A stretch of DNA of 64,000 nucleotides from Sanguibacter suaedae (lineage in GTDB: Bacteria > Actinomycetota > Actinomycetes > Actinomycetales > Cellulomonadaceae). This document shows, in pieces, positions 56,890-64,000 of this stretch. The stretch is from assembly GCF_016342785.1 (NCBI RefSeq), contig NZ_JAEINH010000006.1, forward strand, positions 124,001-188,000, written 5' to 3'. A program made the position numbers and the translations under genes. The notes beneath the pieces are model-generated. The model was not told the DNA's origin and searched no databases. It worked only from the letters and a program-made list of their open reading frames with translations. The first letter of the stretch is position 1; the number at the start of each line of letters is the position of its first letter.

Positions 56890-59349
56890 TCAACCGTCGC
56901 AGACGATGGCGTTCTGCGGACGGTACCGCCACGAGTTCGCCTCGTCGATGGTCACCTCGCCGGTCTCGATGACCTTGACCTGACGGGTCACTGTCACGGA
57001 GAAGCCTGGGCTCCCGCTGCTCTGAGGCGCGCAGTCCGGCCCGGACTTGTGCTCGGTGATGGGCGAGACGATGTTGGACCGCCCGGACGTGGTCGTCGTC
57101 ACCTCGTAGTGCTTGGTGCTCCAGGCGGCGACGTAGAGGTGGTTGTCGGCGATCCACGACTGGAGGAGCACGCCGTAGGGCGAGTCGTTGCGCCACCGCA
57201 TGTCGATGGACCCCTCGTAGAGGGTGGACTCGCGCCCCTCGGGGTAGCGCTTGAACCAGTAGTTGTGCGGTGTGTGCTCGACGTCGACCATCCCGGCGAA
57301 GAAGCCCGCGTTGTAGGTGGTCGTGGACATCTGTGAGAGCCCCCCGCCGGTGCCGTACTGGATCTGCCCGTTGACCACCACGTGCGCCTGCTTGTACCCG
57401 TTGGCCGTGGTGATGGGACCGATCGTGTCGGACAGGGAGAACGTCTCCCCCGGCCGCACGAGGGTCCCGGTGACCTTCTCCGCGGCGACCCGAAGGTTCT
57501 CCGTGCGCAGCGGCTCGTTGGTCAGCGGGGTGCGGAACTCGCTGACCTTCTCGACGACCCCGAGCGCCTCGAGCGCCTCGGTGGACTGGGCCGGGTCGCT
57601 CTGGGTGAGCTCCACGTCGACGGTCCGCTCCGTGCCGGTGGCCGCTCCCCGGACGGCCTCGGAGAGGACCGCTGGGTCGATCGTGGTGCCCGGCGTCCCC
57701 GGTTCGATGCGGGGCGCGCCGTCGGCGAAGACGAAGCGGGCGTCCGCGGAGTCGGAGAGCAGGTTCGTGGTCCTGGCGACCACGGCCTCCGTGAGCAGCG
57801 TCCCGTCGACCTGCAGGACGAGATCGCCGTCCTCGACGACGAACGTCGACGCCGCGGCGACGTCCGCCGCGGGGATCTCGGCCGTCTGGTCGGCGACACG
57901 CACCGTGACCGGGGCGGACGTCACGGTCTGCGCGAGCGCGAAGGCGGCGTCCGTCTCCTCGGTGGTGACGTCGGGCTCGAGGACCTCGGTGGGCAGCTCG
58001 AGCGGGCGCGCCGCCGTGAGCCACGTCCCGGTGAGGACGTCCTCCGCGGCATCCCGGTCGATGGTGGTCCCCTCCACGGCTTCCGTCCGGACGGGCGCCC
58101 CGTCGACGAACCCGACGGCTCCGCTCGTCGCGGGCGACTCGAGGTCCGTGGCGAGGACCTCCATCGCAGTGTCGAGGGCGTCGTCGTCCACCTGGGTGAC
58201 CGGTGCCTCCTGCTCACCGCCGGCGAGCTGGGCGACGAGACGCCCCGGGCTGAGGGTGAACTCGGTGAGGCCCGCGACGGTCTCGGCGGCGTCGAACGTG
58301 AGGCCGGCAGCGGCCGGGTCGACGGTGCTGGAGACGTCGCCGGCCGTGACGGGGACAGGCTGCGTCGCGACGGCACCGAGCTCGCTGGTGAGCCGGTCGA
58401 CGGCCTCCGCGCTCTCCAGCCCCCCGATGTCGATCCCCGCGACGGTGGTGCCCCGCGGCACCCGGTCGGCGAAGTACCACTGGGCCCCCAGGTACACGCC
58501 TGCCGCGACGAGCAGCCCGAGCCCGGACCAGAGGAGGACCTTGGGCCACCTGCTCGGCGGCGCCTCGGAACCCGCGAAGACCCCCAGCGGTGACCCGTCG
58601 CTGCCCGAGGGCGTGGTCGAGGCCGTGACGCCGTCCGACGTGTTGTCCGCCGCCGGAGCGGCGGGGCCCACCTCCTGGGCGGTCCGATGCTCGGGAGCGG
58701 GCTCGGAGGCCCGGTCCGTCTCGGGCTCGGGACCGGGTGAGGGCTCGTTCCGGAGAATGATCGGGAGCGCCGGTGCCGAGTCCTCGGCCGGGTTCTCGGC
58801 CGGGTTCTCCGGCTTCGGCTCCGACTCCGTAGCCGTGTTCGGGGTGGGCGCAGACTCCGCAGCCGGGGCGGGCGTCGCCGTCTGGGCGGGAACGGGCTCC
58901 TGCACCTGCTCGCGTGCGGGCTCCTGGGACGGCTCCGCGGGATGGGCCACGTCGTCGGTGACCGGGTCAGCCATGACCTCGTCGGTGCGGTCGGGCGCGC
59001 TCGTCGGTGTCGCTGTCTCGATCGGCACCGACGCGACGAGCGTCCCGCCGTCGGTGGGCCCGTCCTCGGGGACCTCGTCGTCCGCGGACGACGGGACGGT
59101 CTCCTGCGTGGGTTCGGCCTTCCCCGTGGGTCCGGTCCTCCCCGTGACCGGGCTGTCGGACGCCCCTGTGGCGACGGTGGGGCTCTCGTCGACCGGGGTG
59201 TCGCTCTCGGTGGCCGGTTCCGCCGGTGCCGCCTCGTCGGGGACGGGCTCCGTCACCGCCTCCGACGACTCGTCCTTCGTCTCGACGGCCGGGGTGTCGG
59301 GTGTCGGCTCGTCGCCGGCTCCGGGCACGCCCTGGGTACTGCTGGTCAT
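56890..59349 (-). CDS. VanW family cell-wall protein with long disordered N-terminus
   Basis: 819 residues. The first 265 or so are Pro/Glu/Thr/Ser-rich and low-complexity (for example PAENPAEDSAP), cytoplasmic and probably disordered. A membrane helix follows near 268-290, then two peptidoglycan-binding-like repeats (about 300-580; TVAGIDIGGLESAEAVDRL, GTTIDRDAAEDVLTG) and a VanW domain (about 595-740; RPGETFSLSDTIGPITTANG, GGGLSQMSTTTYNA). It is probably envelope-anchored. The ATG at 59349 has GGAG upstream, so the further 26 codons of open frame are excluded. Confidence 0.9.
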   Translation of the reverse strand: MTSSTQGVPGAGDEPTPDTPAVETKDESSEAVTEPVPDEAAPAEPATESDTPVDESPTVATGASDSPVTGRTGPTGKAEPTQETVPSSADDEVPEDGPTDGGTLVASVPIETATPTSAPDRTDEVMADPVTDDVAHPAEPSQEPAREQVQEPVPAQTATPAPAAESAPTPNTATESEPKPENPAENPAEDSAPALPIILRNEPSPGPEPETDRASEPAPEHRTAQEVGPAAPAADNTSDGVTASTTPSGSDGSPLGVFAGSEAPPSRWPKVLLWSGLGLLVAAGVYLGAQWYFADRVPRGTTVAGIDIGGLESAEAVDRLTSELGAVATQPVPVTAGDVSSTVDPAAAGLTFDAAETVAGLTEFTLSPGRLVAQLAGGEQEAPVTQVDDDALDTAMEVLATDLESPATSGAVGFVDGAPVRTEAVEGTTIDRDAAEDVLTGTWLTAARPLELPTEVLEPDVTTEETDAAFALAQTVTSAPVTVRVADQTAEIPAADVAAASTFVVEDGDLVLQVDGTLLTEAVVARTTNLLSDSADARFVFADGAPRIEPGTPGTTIDPAVLSEAVRGAATGTERTVDVELTQSDPAQSTEALEALGVVEKVSEFRTPLTNEPLRTENLRVAAEKVTGTLVRPGETFSLSDTIGPITTANGYKQAHVVVNGQIQYGTGGGLSQMSTTTYNAGFFAGMVDVEHTPHNYWFKRYPEGRESTLYEGSIDMRWRNDSPYGVLLQSWIADNHLYVAAWSTKHYEVTTTTSGRSNIVSPITEHKSGPDCAPQSSGSPGFSVTVTRQVKVIETGEVTIDEANSWRYRPQNAIVCDG

Positions 59350-59511
59350 CTGGTGTCGCTCCACTCGCAAGGATGTCCCGGGACGGCCCCGGTGCTTGAG
59401 CTGGATGCGGTCGCCCCCGCGCGACAAGTGTAAGTGCGCAGCACCGGCGCAGAGCCCGCTGAGGTGCGCGTCGTGCGGAGAAGTCGTGGTGGGTCGGCGA
59501 CGATCGTCGCG

Positions 59512-59892
59512 TCAGCCGGCGAACCACCGGCGCGGCGCGAAGGCTGCGACCGCGACCATGGCGAACCCCCCGAACATCCACGCGTAGCTCAGCGGCTGCG
59601 CGGGCAGGAGGACGTCGCCCCCTGGGCCGCTGAGCGCGAGGAGCTGGACGGCTGCCAACCAGCCGAGGGCGTAGGCGACGAGACCGGGCATCGCGAGCCA
59701 TGCGCGCACGAGGACGCCGGCGACCGCGACAGTGAGGAGCGAGACGAGGAGGATCCACGGGGCCCACTGGCGGTGGGCGACGGTGCCCACCACGCCGACG
59801 GCCCCGCCGACGAGGAGGGCGCAGAACCACCACAGGACCACGAGGGGGCTGAGCCGGACGAGCGACATGCCCGGGACGTTACCGTGCGTCAC
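59512..59892 (-). CDS. Small membrane protein beside mshB
   Basis: 126 residues with four hydrophobic segments (LVVLWWFCALLVGGAVGVVG, ILLVSLLTVAVAGVLVRAWL, GLVAYALGWLAAVQLLAL, YAWMFGGFAMVAVAAFAP). It resembles a small actinobacterial membrane protein often next to mshB (possibly DUF6113), but I cannot assign it firmly. Start GTG 59892 overlaps the mshB 3' end by 14 bp; ATG at 59868 is an alternative. Confidence 0.75.
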   Translation of the reverse strand: MTHGNVPGMSLVRLSPLVVLWWFCALLVGGAVGVVGTVAHRQWAPWILLVSLLTVAVAGVLVRAWLAMPGLVAYALGWLAAVQLLALSGPGGDVLLPAQPLSYAWMFGGFAMVAVAAFAPRRWFAG

Positions 59893-60880
59893 TGGACGTC
59901 TCCTGTGGGCCGTCCGGGCCGTCGGACGGGTTCGCGGTCGTGTAGTGCTCGGTCGACAACCACGGGACGAGGACGTCGTTGCTCAACGCGTACCAGCCGA
60001 CCACGAGGGTCGTGCCGCCGGACGGGACGCGAGTCAGCCGGTGGACCTGGGTGCCGTGCGCGCGCAACGCGGCCTCGACGGCGTCCGCGACAGGGAGGAC
60101 GTCCACCACGTGGGTGACGGTGCGCTCGGGGACGCACGCTGCTGGCAGCGGCCCGTCCGGCGAGGGCAGCACCGGGAGGACGTCGTGCGCCGCGTCGAAG
60201 GAGTCGAGCGCCCCGAGAGCGACGTGGGCCGAGAGCTCCGTGCGGGCGTCGCGCATGGTCTGCGGCGGCACGACGGCCCACCACACGTCGGGGTCGACGG
60301 CCGGACCGTCCGCGGAGCCCACGCGCGCGAGGGCGACGGCGCGCATGGTGATCTCGTGGGCCCGGACGTGGTCCGGGTGCCCGTACCCGCCGCCGGGCTC
60401 GTAGGTGACGACCACGGAGGGCCTGCGGTCGCGCAGGAGCCGGGCGAGCCGGGCGGCCGCCGCGTCGAGGTCGACGGCCACGAGCGCATTCTCGGGGACG
60501 TCGGGGGCGACCCCGGCGTGCCCGCTCGTGCCGGGCGGACCGGAACCCAGCCACGCCATGCCGGAGTCCTCGACGCGCGGCGGGAGGCCGTCCTCGCCGG
60601 GGATCGCGTCGAGGAAGGCATGATCGGCGACACCGAGGTGCCGCAGTGCGTCGGCGATCTCCACCTCGCGGTGGGCGGCGAGCGCAGGACCGTCGCCCTC
60701 CAGGTGCGCGAGGGCCTCACCGATGACCTCGCCGCGCTCGCCCCGGGTGCAGGTGACGACGGTGACCGGCTCTCCCGCCGCCGCCCACGTCGCGAGGAGG
60801 GCGCCGGTGGCGAGCGTCTCGTCGTCGGGGTGGGCGTGCACGGCGAGGAGACCGCCTGCGGGTCTCACGTGTTCCGTCAT
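59879..60880 (-). CDS. mshB: N-acetylglucosaminyl-inositol deacetylase (mycothiol synthesis)
   Basis: 333 residues of the PIG-L/LmbE zinc deacetylase fold: LLAVHAHPDDETLATGALLA (zinc His and catalytic Asp), VTCTRGERGEVIG, and GGYGHPDHVRAHEI (third zinc ligand). It deacetylates GlcNAc-Ins in mycothiol synthesis, the main low-molecular-weight thiol of actinobacteria. Confidence 0.93.
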   Translation of the reverse strand: MTEHVRPAGGLLAVHAHPDDETLATGALLATWAAAGEPVTVVTCTRGERGEVIGEALAHLEGDGPALAAHREVEIADALRHLGVADHAFLDAIPGEDGLPPRVEDSGMAWLGSGPPGTSGHAGVAPDVPENALVAVDLDAAAARLARLLRDRRPSVVVTYEPGGGYGHPDHVRAHEITMRAVALARVGSADGPAVDPDVWWAVVPPQTMRDARTELSAHVALGALDSFDAAHDVLPVLPSPDGPLPAACVPERTVTHVVDVLPVADAVEAALRAHGTQVHRLTRVPSGGTTLVVGWYALSNDVLVPWLSTEHYTTANPSDGPDGPQETSSDAR

Positions 60881-60918
60881 CGGTGATCCTGTCGTGACTG
60901 GCCGAGCCCGCGACGAGG

Positions 60919-60959
60919 CGTCGGGTGCAGGGCGCCCTCAGGCCGCCCCGCACCCGACG
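60919..60959 (-). terminator. Terminator after typA
   Basis: Perfect 10-bp stem CGTCGGGTGC/GCACCCGACG with extra pairing in the loop side (AGGGCG/CGCCCC region), directly after the typA stop. Confidence 0.75.
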
Positions 60960-60963
60960 GTCG

Positions 60964-62886
60964 TCAGGACTTCTTGGAGCGGGAGAAGGCGCGTGCCCGC
61001 TCGTTCTGGTCGAGGATGACCTTGCGGATGCGCACGACCTCGGGGGTGACCTCGACGCACTCGTCCTCGCGGGCGAACTCGAGGCTCTCCTCGAGGGTGA
61101 GGTGCTTCGGGGGGGTGAGGTTCTCGAACGTGTCGCTGCTCGCGGCACGCATGTTCGTGAGCTTCTTCTCCTTGGTGATGTTCACGTCCATGTCCTCGTT
61201 GCGCGAGTTCTCGCCGACGATCATGCCCTCGTAGACCTCCTGGGTGGGGTCCACGAAGAAGGAGCCGCGCTCCTGGAGGTTGATCATGGCGAAGGGCGTG
61301 ACCACGCCGGAGCGGTCGGCGACGAGGGAGCCGTTGACGCGCGTCTCGATGGGGCCGGCCCACGGCTCGTAGCCCTCCGCGATGGAGGACGCGATGCCGG
61401 TGCCGCGGGTGTCGGTGAGGAAGCGCGTGCGGAAGCCGATGAGGCCGCGTGCGGGCACGACGAACTCCATGCGGACCCAGCCCGTGCCGTGGTTCGACAT
61501 GGTCTCCATGCGGCCCTTGCGCTGGGCGAGGAGCTGGGTGACGGCGCCGAGGTACTCCTCGGGGACGTCGATCGTCATGCGCTCCATGGGCTCGCACTTC
61601 TTGCCGTCGACGACCTTGGTGACGACCTGCGGCTTGCCGACGGTGAGCTCGAAGCCCTCGCGGCGCATCTGCTCGACGAGGATCGCGAGCGCGAGCTCGC
61701 CTCGGCCCTGGACCTCCCACGCGTCGGGGCGCTCGGTGGGCAGGACGCGGAGCGACACGTTGCCGATGAGCTCCTTGTCGAGGCGGTCCTTGACCTGACG
61801 CGCGGTGACCTTGTGGCCCTTGCCGCCCTTGCCCGCGAGGGGCGAGGTGTTGATCCCGATGGTCATGGAGATCGCGGGGTCGTCGACGGTGATGAGCGGC
61901 AGCGGACGCGGGTCGTCCGGGTCGGTGAGCGTCTCACCGATGGTGATGTCCTCGATCCCGGCGACGGCGACGATCTCACCCGGGCCGGCGGAGTCGGTGG
62001 GCACGCGGTCGAGCGCCTTGGTCTCGAGGAGCTCGGTGATCTTCACGTTCTGCATGCTGCCGTCGGCACGGGCCCAGGCCACGGTCTGGCCCTTGTTGAT
62101 GCGCCCGTTGAAGATGCGCAGGAGCGCGAGACGCCCGAGGAACGGCGACGCGTCGAGGTTGGTGACGTGGGCCTGGAGCGGTGCGCCCTCCTCGTAGGTG
62201 GGCGCGGGGATCTTGTCGAGGATCATCTTGAACAGCGGCTCGAGGTCCTCGCTGTCCGGCAGCCCGCCGTCGGCGGGGAGGTTCGTCGACGCACGGCCGG
62301 CCTTGGCCGCCGCGTACACGACGGGCATGTCGAGGATGGCGTCGAGGTCGAGGTCGGGGACGTCGTCCGCGAGGTCGCTCGCAAGGCCGAGGAGCAGGTC
62401 GGTGGTCTCGGCCACGACCTCCTCGATGCGCGAGTCGGGGCGGTCGACCTTGTTCACGACGAGGATGACGGGGAGCTTGGCGACGAGCGCCTTGCGGAGC
62501 ACGAAGCGCGTCTGGGGCAGGGGGCCCTCGGACGCGTCGACGAGGAGCACGACGCCGTCGACCATGGACAGGCCGCGCTCGACCTCGCCACCGAAGTCGG
62601 CGTGACCCGGGGTGTCGATGACGTTGATGGTGATGCCGCCGGGCTCGCCCGCAGCCGCTGCCGCCGGTCCGGCGTAGCGCACGGCGGTGTTCTTCGCGAG
62701 GATCGTGATGCCCTTCTCGCGCTCGAGGTCACCGGAGTCCATGGCGCGTTCGTCGACGTGCGCGTGGGACCCGAAGGCGCCCGACTGGTGGAGCATGGCG
62801 TCGACAAGAGTGGTCTTGCCATGGTCGACGTGGGCGACGATCGCGACGTTGCGCAGGTCGGAGCGCACAGACATAGAGGAACTCAT
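60964..62886 (-). CDS. typA: Ribosome-associated GTPase TypA/BipA
   Basis: 640 residues, EF-G-like translational GTPase involved in ribosome assembly and stress growth. G1 [15 protein letters not shown]3 [13 protein letters not shown] and G4 VVNKVDRPD are present, followed by domain II and the BipA-specific C-terminal domain. The start is ATG at 62886, or the second ATG at 62874; neither has a clear ribosome site. TACGAT (63030-63035) is a possible -10. Confidence 0.95.
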   Translation of the reverse strand: MSSSMSVRSDLRNVAIVAHVDHGKTTLVDAMLHQSGAFGSHAHVDERAMDSGDLEREKGITILAKNTAVRYAGPAAAAAGEPGGITINVIDTPGHADFGGEVERGLSMVDGVVLLVDASEGPLPQTRFVLRKALVAKLPVILVVNKVDRPDSRIEEVVAETTDLLLGLASDLADDVPDLDLDAILDMPVVYAAAKAGRASTNLPADGGLPDSEDLEPLFKMILDKIPAPTYEEGAPLQAHVTNLDASPFLGRLALLRIFNGRINKGQTVAWARADGSMQNVKITELLETKALDRVPTDSAGPGEIVAVAGIEDITIGETLTDPDDPRPLPLITVDDPAISMTIGINTSPLAGKGGKGHKVTARQVKDRLDKELIGNVSLRVLPTERPDAWEVQGRGELALAILVEQMRREGFELTVGKPQVVTKVVDGKKCEPMERMTIDVPEEYLGAVTQLLAQRKGRMETMSNHGTGWVRMEFVVPARGLIGFRTRFLTDTRGTGIASSIAEGYEPWAGPIETRVNGSLVADRSGVVTPFAMINLQERGSFFVDPTQEVYEGMIVGENSRNEDMDVNITKEKKLTNMRAASSDTFENLTPPKHLTLEESLEFAREDECVEVTPEVVRIRKVILDQNERARAFSRSKKS

Positions 62887-63068
62887 TTCACCGTGAGGAA
62901 AGGAACGGGTGCAGCGTGCTGGTGCGCGCCGCGGGACACCGAGTGGTCACGTGTCAGCGGCCCTGCTCTGCGGCGCGTGGGTGCACGCGACGAGCCCGGA
63001 CCGGCAGACGGACGACGTTGACCTTGGCAATCGTACCGTCCCGAGCCCTTCGGGGCCGACGCAGGTGG

Positions 63069-64000
63069 TCAATCCCTCCCTGACACGCCCCTCACGTCGC
63101 GCAGGACGCTGGCCTCCTCACCGAGCTCTGCGAGGAACGCGTGCCTCGCTTCCCTGCGACGACGCTGCTCGTGCGGCTCGGGAACCGGTGCCGCCGCGAG
63201 CAGGCGTCGGGTGTACTCCTCCTGCGGGCGGTGGAGCACGTCCTCGCGCAGGCCCGCCTCGACGACCCGTCCTCCCCGCAGCACCACGACGCGGTGAGCG
63301 AGAAGATCGACCACCGCGAGATCGTGGCTGACGAAGAGGCACGCGAACCCGTAGCGGGCCTGGAGGTCCGTGAGCAAGGCGAGGACGCTCGCCTGCACCG
63401 ACACGTCGAGGGCGGAGGTCGGTTCGTCGGCCACGAGCAGCTCCGGGTCGAGGATGAGCGCCCGGGCGATGCTCACGCGTTGACGCTGACCGCCGGACAG
63501 CTCGTGCGGGTACCGGTTCGCCGTGCTGCGCGGGAGCTCGACCGCGTCGAGCATCTCGTGGACCTTCTCCAACCGGTCCTTGCCCGACCGCAGGACCTTG
63601 TGCACGACGAGAGGCTCGGCGACGCAGTCGCCTACCGGCATGCGCGGGTTGAGCGAGGCCGCGGGATCCTGGAAGACCACCCCGATGCGTCTGCGCAGCT
63701 CCTTGAGATCTCTGCGTCCGATCCGCCCCACGTCCTGCCCGAAGATGTTCACCGAGCCGCTCGCCGCAGGAATGAGCCCGAGGGCACACCGGCCGATGGT
63801 GGACTTGCCGGATCCTGACTCCCCCACGAGCCCGACGATCTCCGACTCTCCCACGGTGAGGGACACGTCGTCGACGGCCCGGAAGGGGGGCCTGCCAAGG
63901 CGCTGGTACTCGATGACGAGCCCGCTCAGGTCGAGCGCAGGCGTCCCGGTCCGGGCACCGGCGCGGCGCTCGGCTCCCTCCGCAGGGTCGACGGCGGCGA
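63069..64000 (-). CDS. Peptide/nickel-type ABC transporter ATP-binding protein, partial
   Basis: Cut by the right edge; at least 310 residues visible. Complete nucleotide-binding domain of the Dpp/Opp class: Walker A VGESGSGKSTIGRC, Q-loop VVFQDPAASLNPRMP, signature PHELSGGQRQRVSIA, Walker B LLVADEPTSALD, and SHDLAVVDLLAHRV. Upstream, still in frame, an Ala/Gly/Arg-rich linker leads into LDLSGLVIEYQRLGRPPF, suggesting that this is the second half of a fused DppD-DppF protein. A GTG at 63866 could be taken as a start but lies inside the domain. Confidence 0.88.
   Translation of the reverse strand, partial: AAVDPAEGAERRAGARTGTPALDLSGLVIEYQRLGRPPFRAVDDVSLTVGESEIVGLVGESGSGKSTIGRCALGLIPAASGSVNIFGQDVGRIGRRDLKELRRRIGVVFQDPAASLNPRMPVGDCVAEPLVVHKVLRSGKDRLEKVHEMLDAVELPRSTANRYPHELSGGQRQRVSIARALILDPELLVADEPTSALDVSVQASVLALLTDLQARYGFACLFVSHDLAVVDLLAHRVVVLRGGRVVEAGLREDVLHRPQEEYTRRLLAAAPVPEPHEQRRRREARHAFLAELGEEASVLRDVRGVSGRD

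Noticed and set aside
60925-63021. 698-codon open frame antisense to typA
   Set aside because: Low-complexity mirror translation. typA is complete on the other strand with all GTPase motifs.
63866-63866. GTG as the start of the last ABC transporter gene
   Set aside because: The frame continues upstream to the window edge and encodes the expected beginning of the nucleotide-binding domain, so the true start is outside the window.

Overview
This window comes from a very GC-rich actinobacterial chromosome, and the gene content points to Micrococcales, probably the Cellulomonadaceae/Promicromonosporaceae neighbourhood. The clues are a GH94 cellobiose phosphorylase behind CebR-type operators, a secreted rhamnogalacturonan lyase, mycothiol synthesis (MshB), a three-subunit actinobacterial acyl-CoA carboxylase with an epsilon subunit, a DUF3117 gene, and the succinylase branch of the diaminopimelate pathway. 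The placement rests on recognising families by eye, not on a database search. I see no rRNA, tRNA, CRISPR array, insertion sequence or prophage. No intergenic gap exceeds about 260 bp; the longest (31375-31625, 423-650, 51880-52101, 33977-34182) hold promoters and operators.

Layout. 1-0.65 kb: start of cellobiose phosphorylase (cut by the left edge) with two operators. 0.65-2.6 kb: Rv1264-type adenylate cyclase and biotin ligase. 2.7-10.5 kb: acyl-CoA carboxylase beta, an unknown 188-aa protein, epsilon, then VKOR, a DUF885 peptidase-like protein, Maf and the biotin-carrying alpha subunit. 10.5-15 kb: NUDIX, a membrane endonuclease/exonuclease/phosphatase protein, an unknown protein, and an LpdA-type flavoprotein. 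15.2-17.8 kb: purine nucleoside phosphorylase and a phosphosugar mutase. 17.9-21.3 kb: PL11 lyase and a siderophore-interacting protein. 21.3-31.4 kb: nucleoside salvage (deoC, add, deoA, cdd and a BMP-type nucleoside ABC importer), with small DUF202 proteins inside. 31.6-34 kb: an M20 hydrolase and manC. 34.2-37.7 kb: sdhCDAB. 37.7-39.4 kb: a 2H phosphoesterase and trpS. 39.4-43.7 kb: tatB-htrA-anti-sigma-sigE with a divergent O-methyltransferase. 43.7-53.6 kb: pepA, DUF3117, folP2-like, LOG, dapE, dapD, a lysozyme-like secreted protein, gltA, dapC and fdxA. 53.7-60.9 kb: an SH3-like protein, tyrA, pheA, an ACT-domain protein, VanW, a small membrane protein and mshB. 60.9-64 kb: typA and a peptide ABC ATPase cut by the right edge.

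How it fits together. From 39.4 to 53.6 kb the gene content matches, from memory, the Mycobacterium tuberculosis Rv1177-Rv1224 core block (fdxC, dapC, dapD, dapE, LOG, folP2, DUF3117, O-methyltransferase, sigE, rseA, htrA, tatB), so this is conserved backbone rather than a recent import. Nucleoside uptake, deamination, phosphorolysis and deoxyribose-phosphate cleavage form one catabolic module. The carboxylase subunits and the ligase that biotinylates them are clustered.

The most interesting signals are regulatory or concern orphan proteins: CRP/GlxR-like sites before both sdhCDAB and gltA in a window that also encodes a cAMP synthase; LacI-type operators on two polysaccharide genes; a recurring -10 box placed 5-8 nt before start codons (leaderless genes); an ACT-domain protein of unknown role coupled to pheA-tyrA; an unknown protein coupled inside the carboxylase operon; an open frame running antisense through all of gltA; and a possible ATC start codon.
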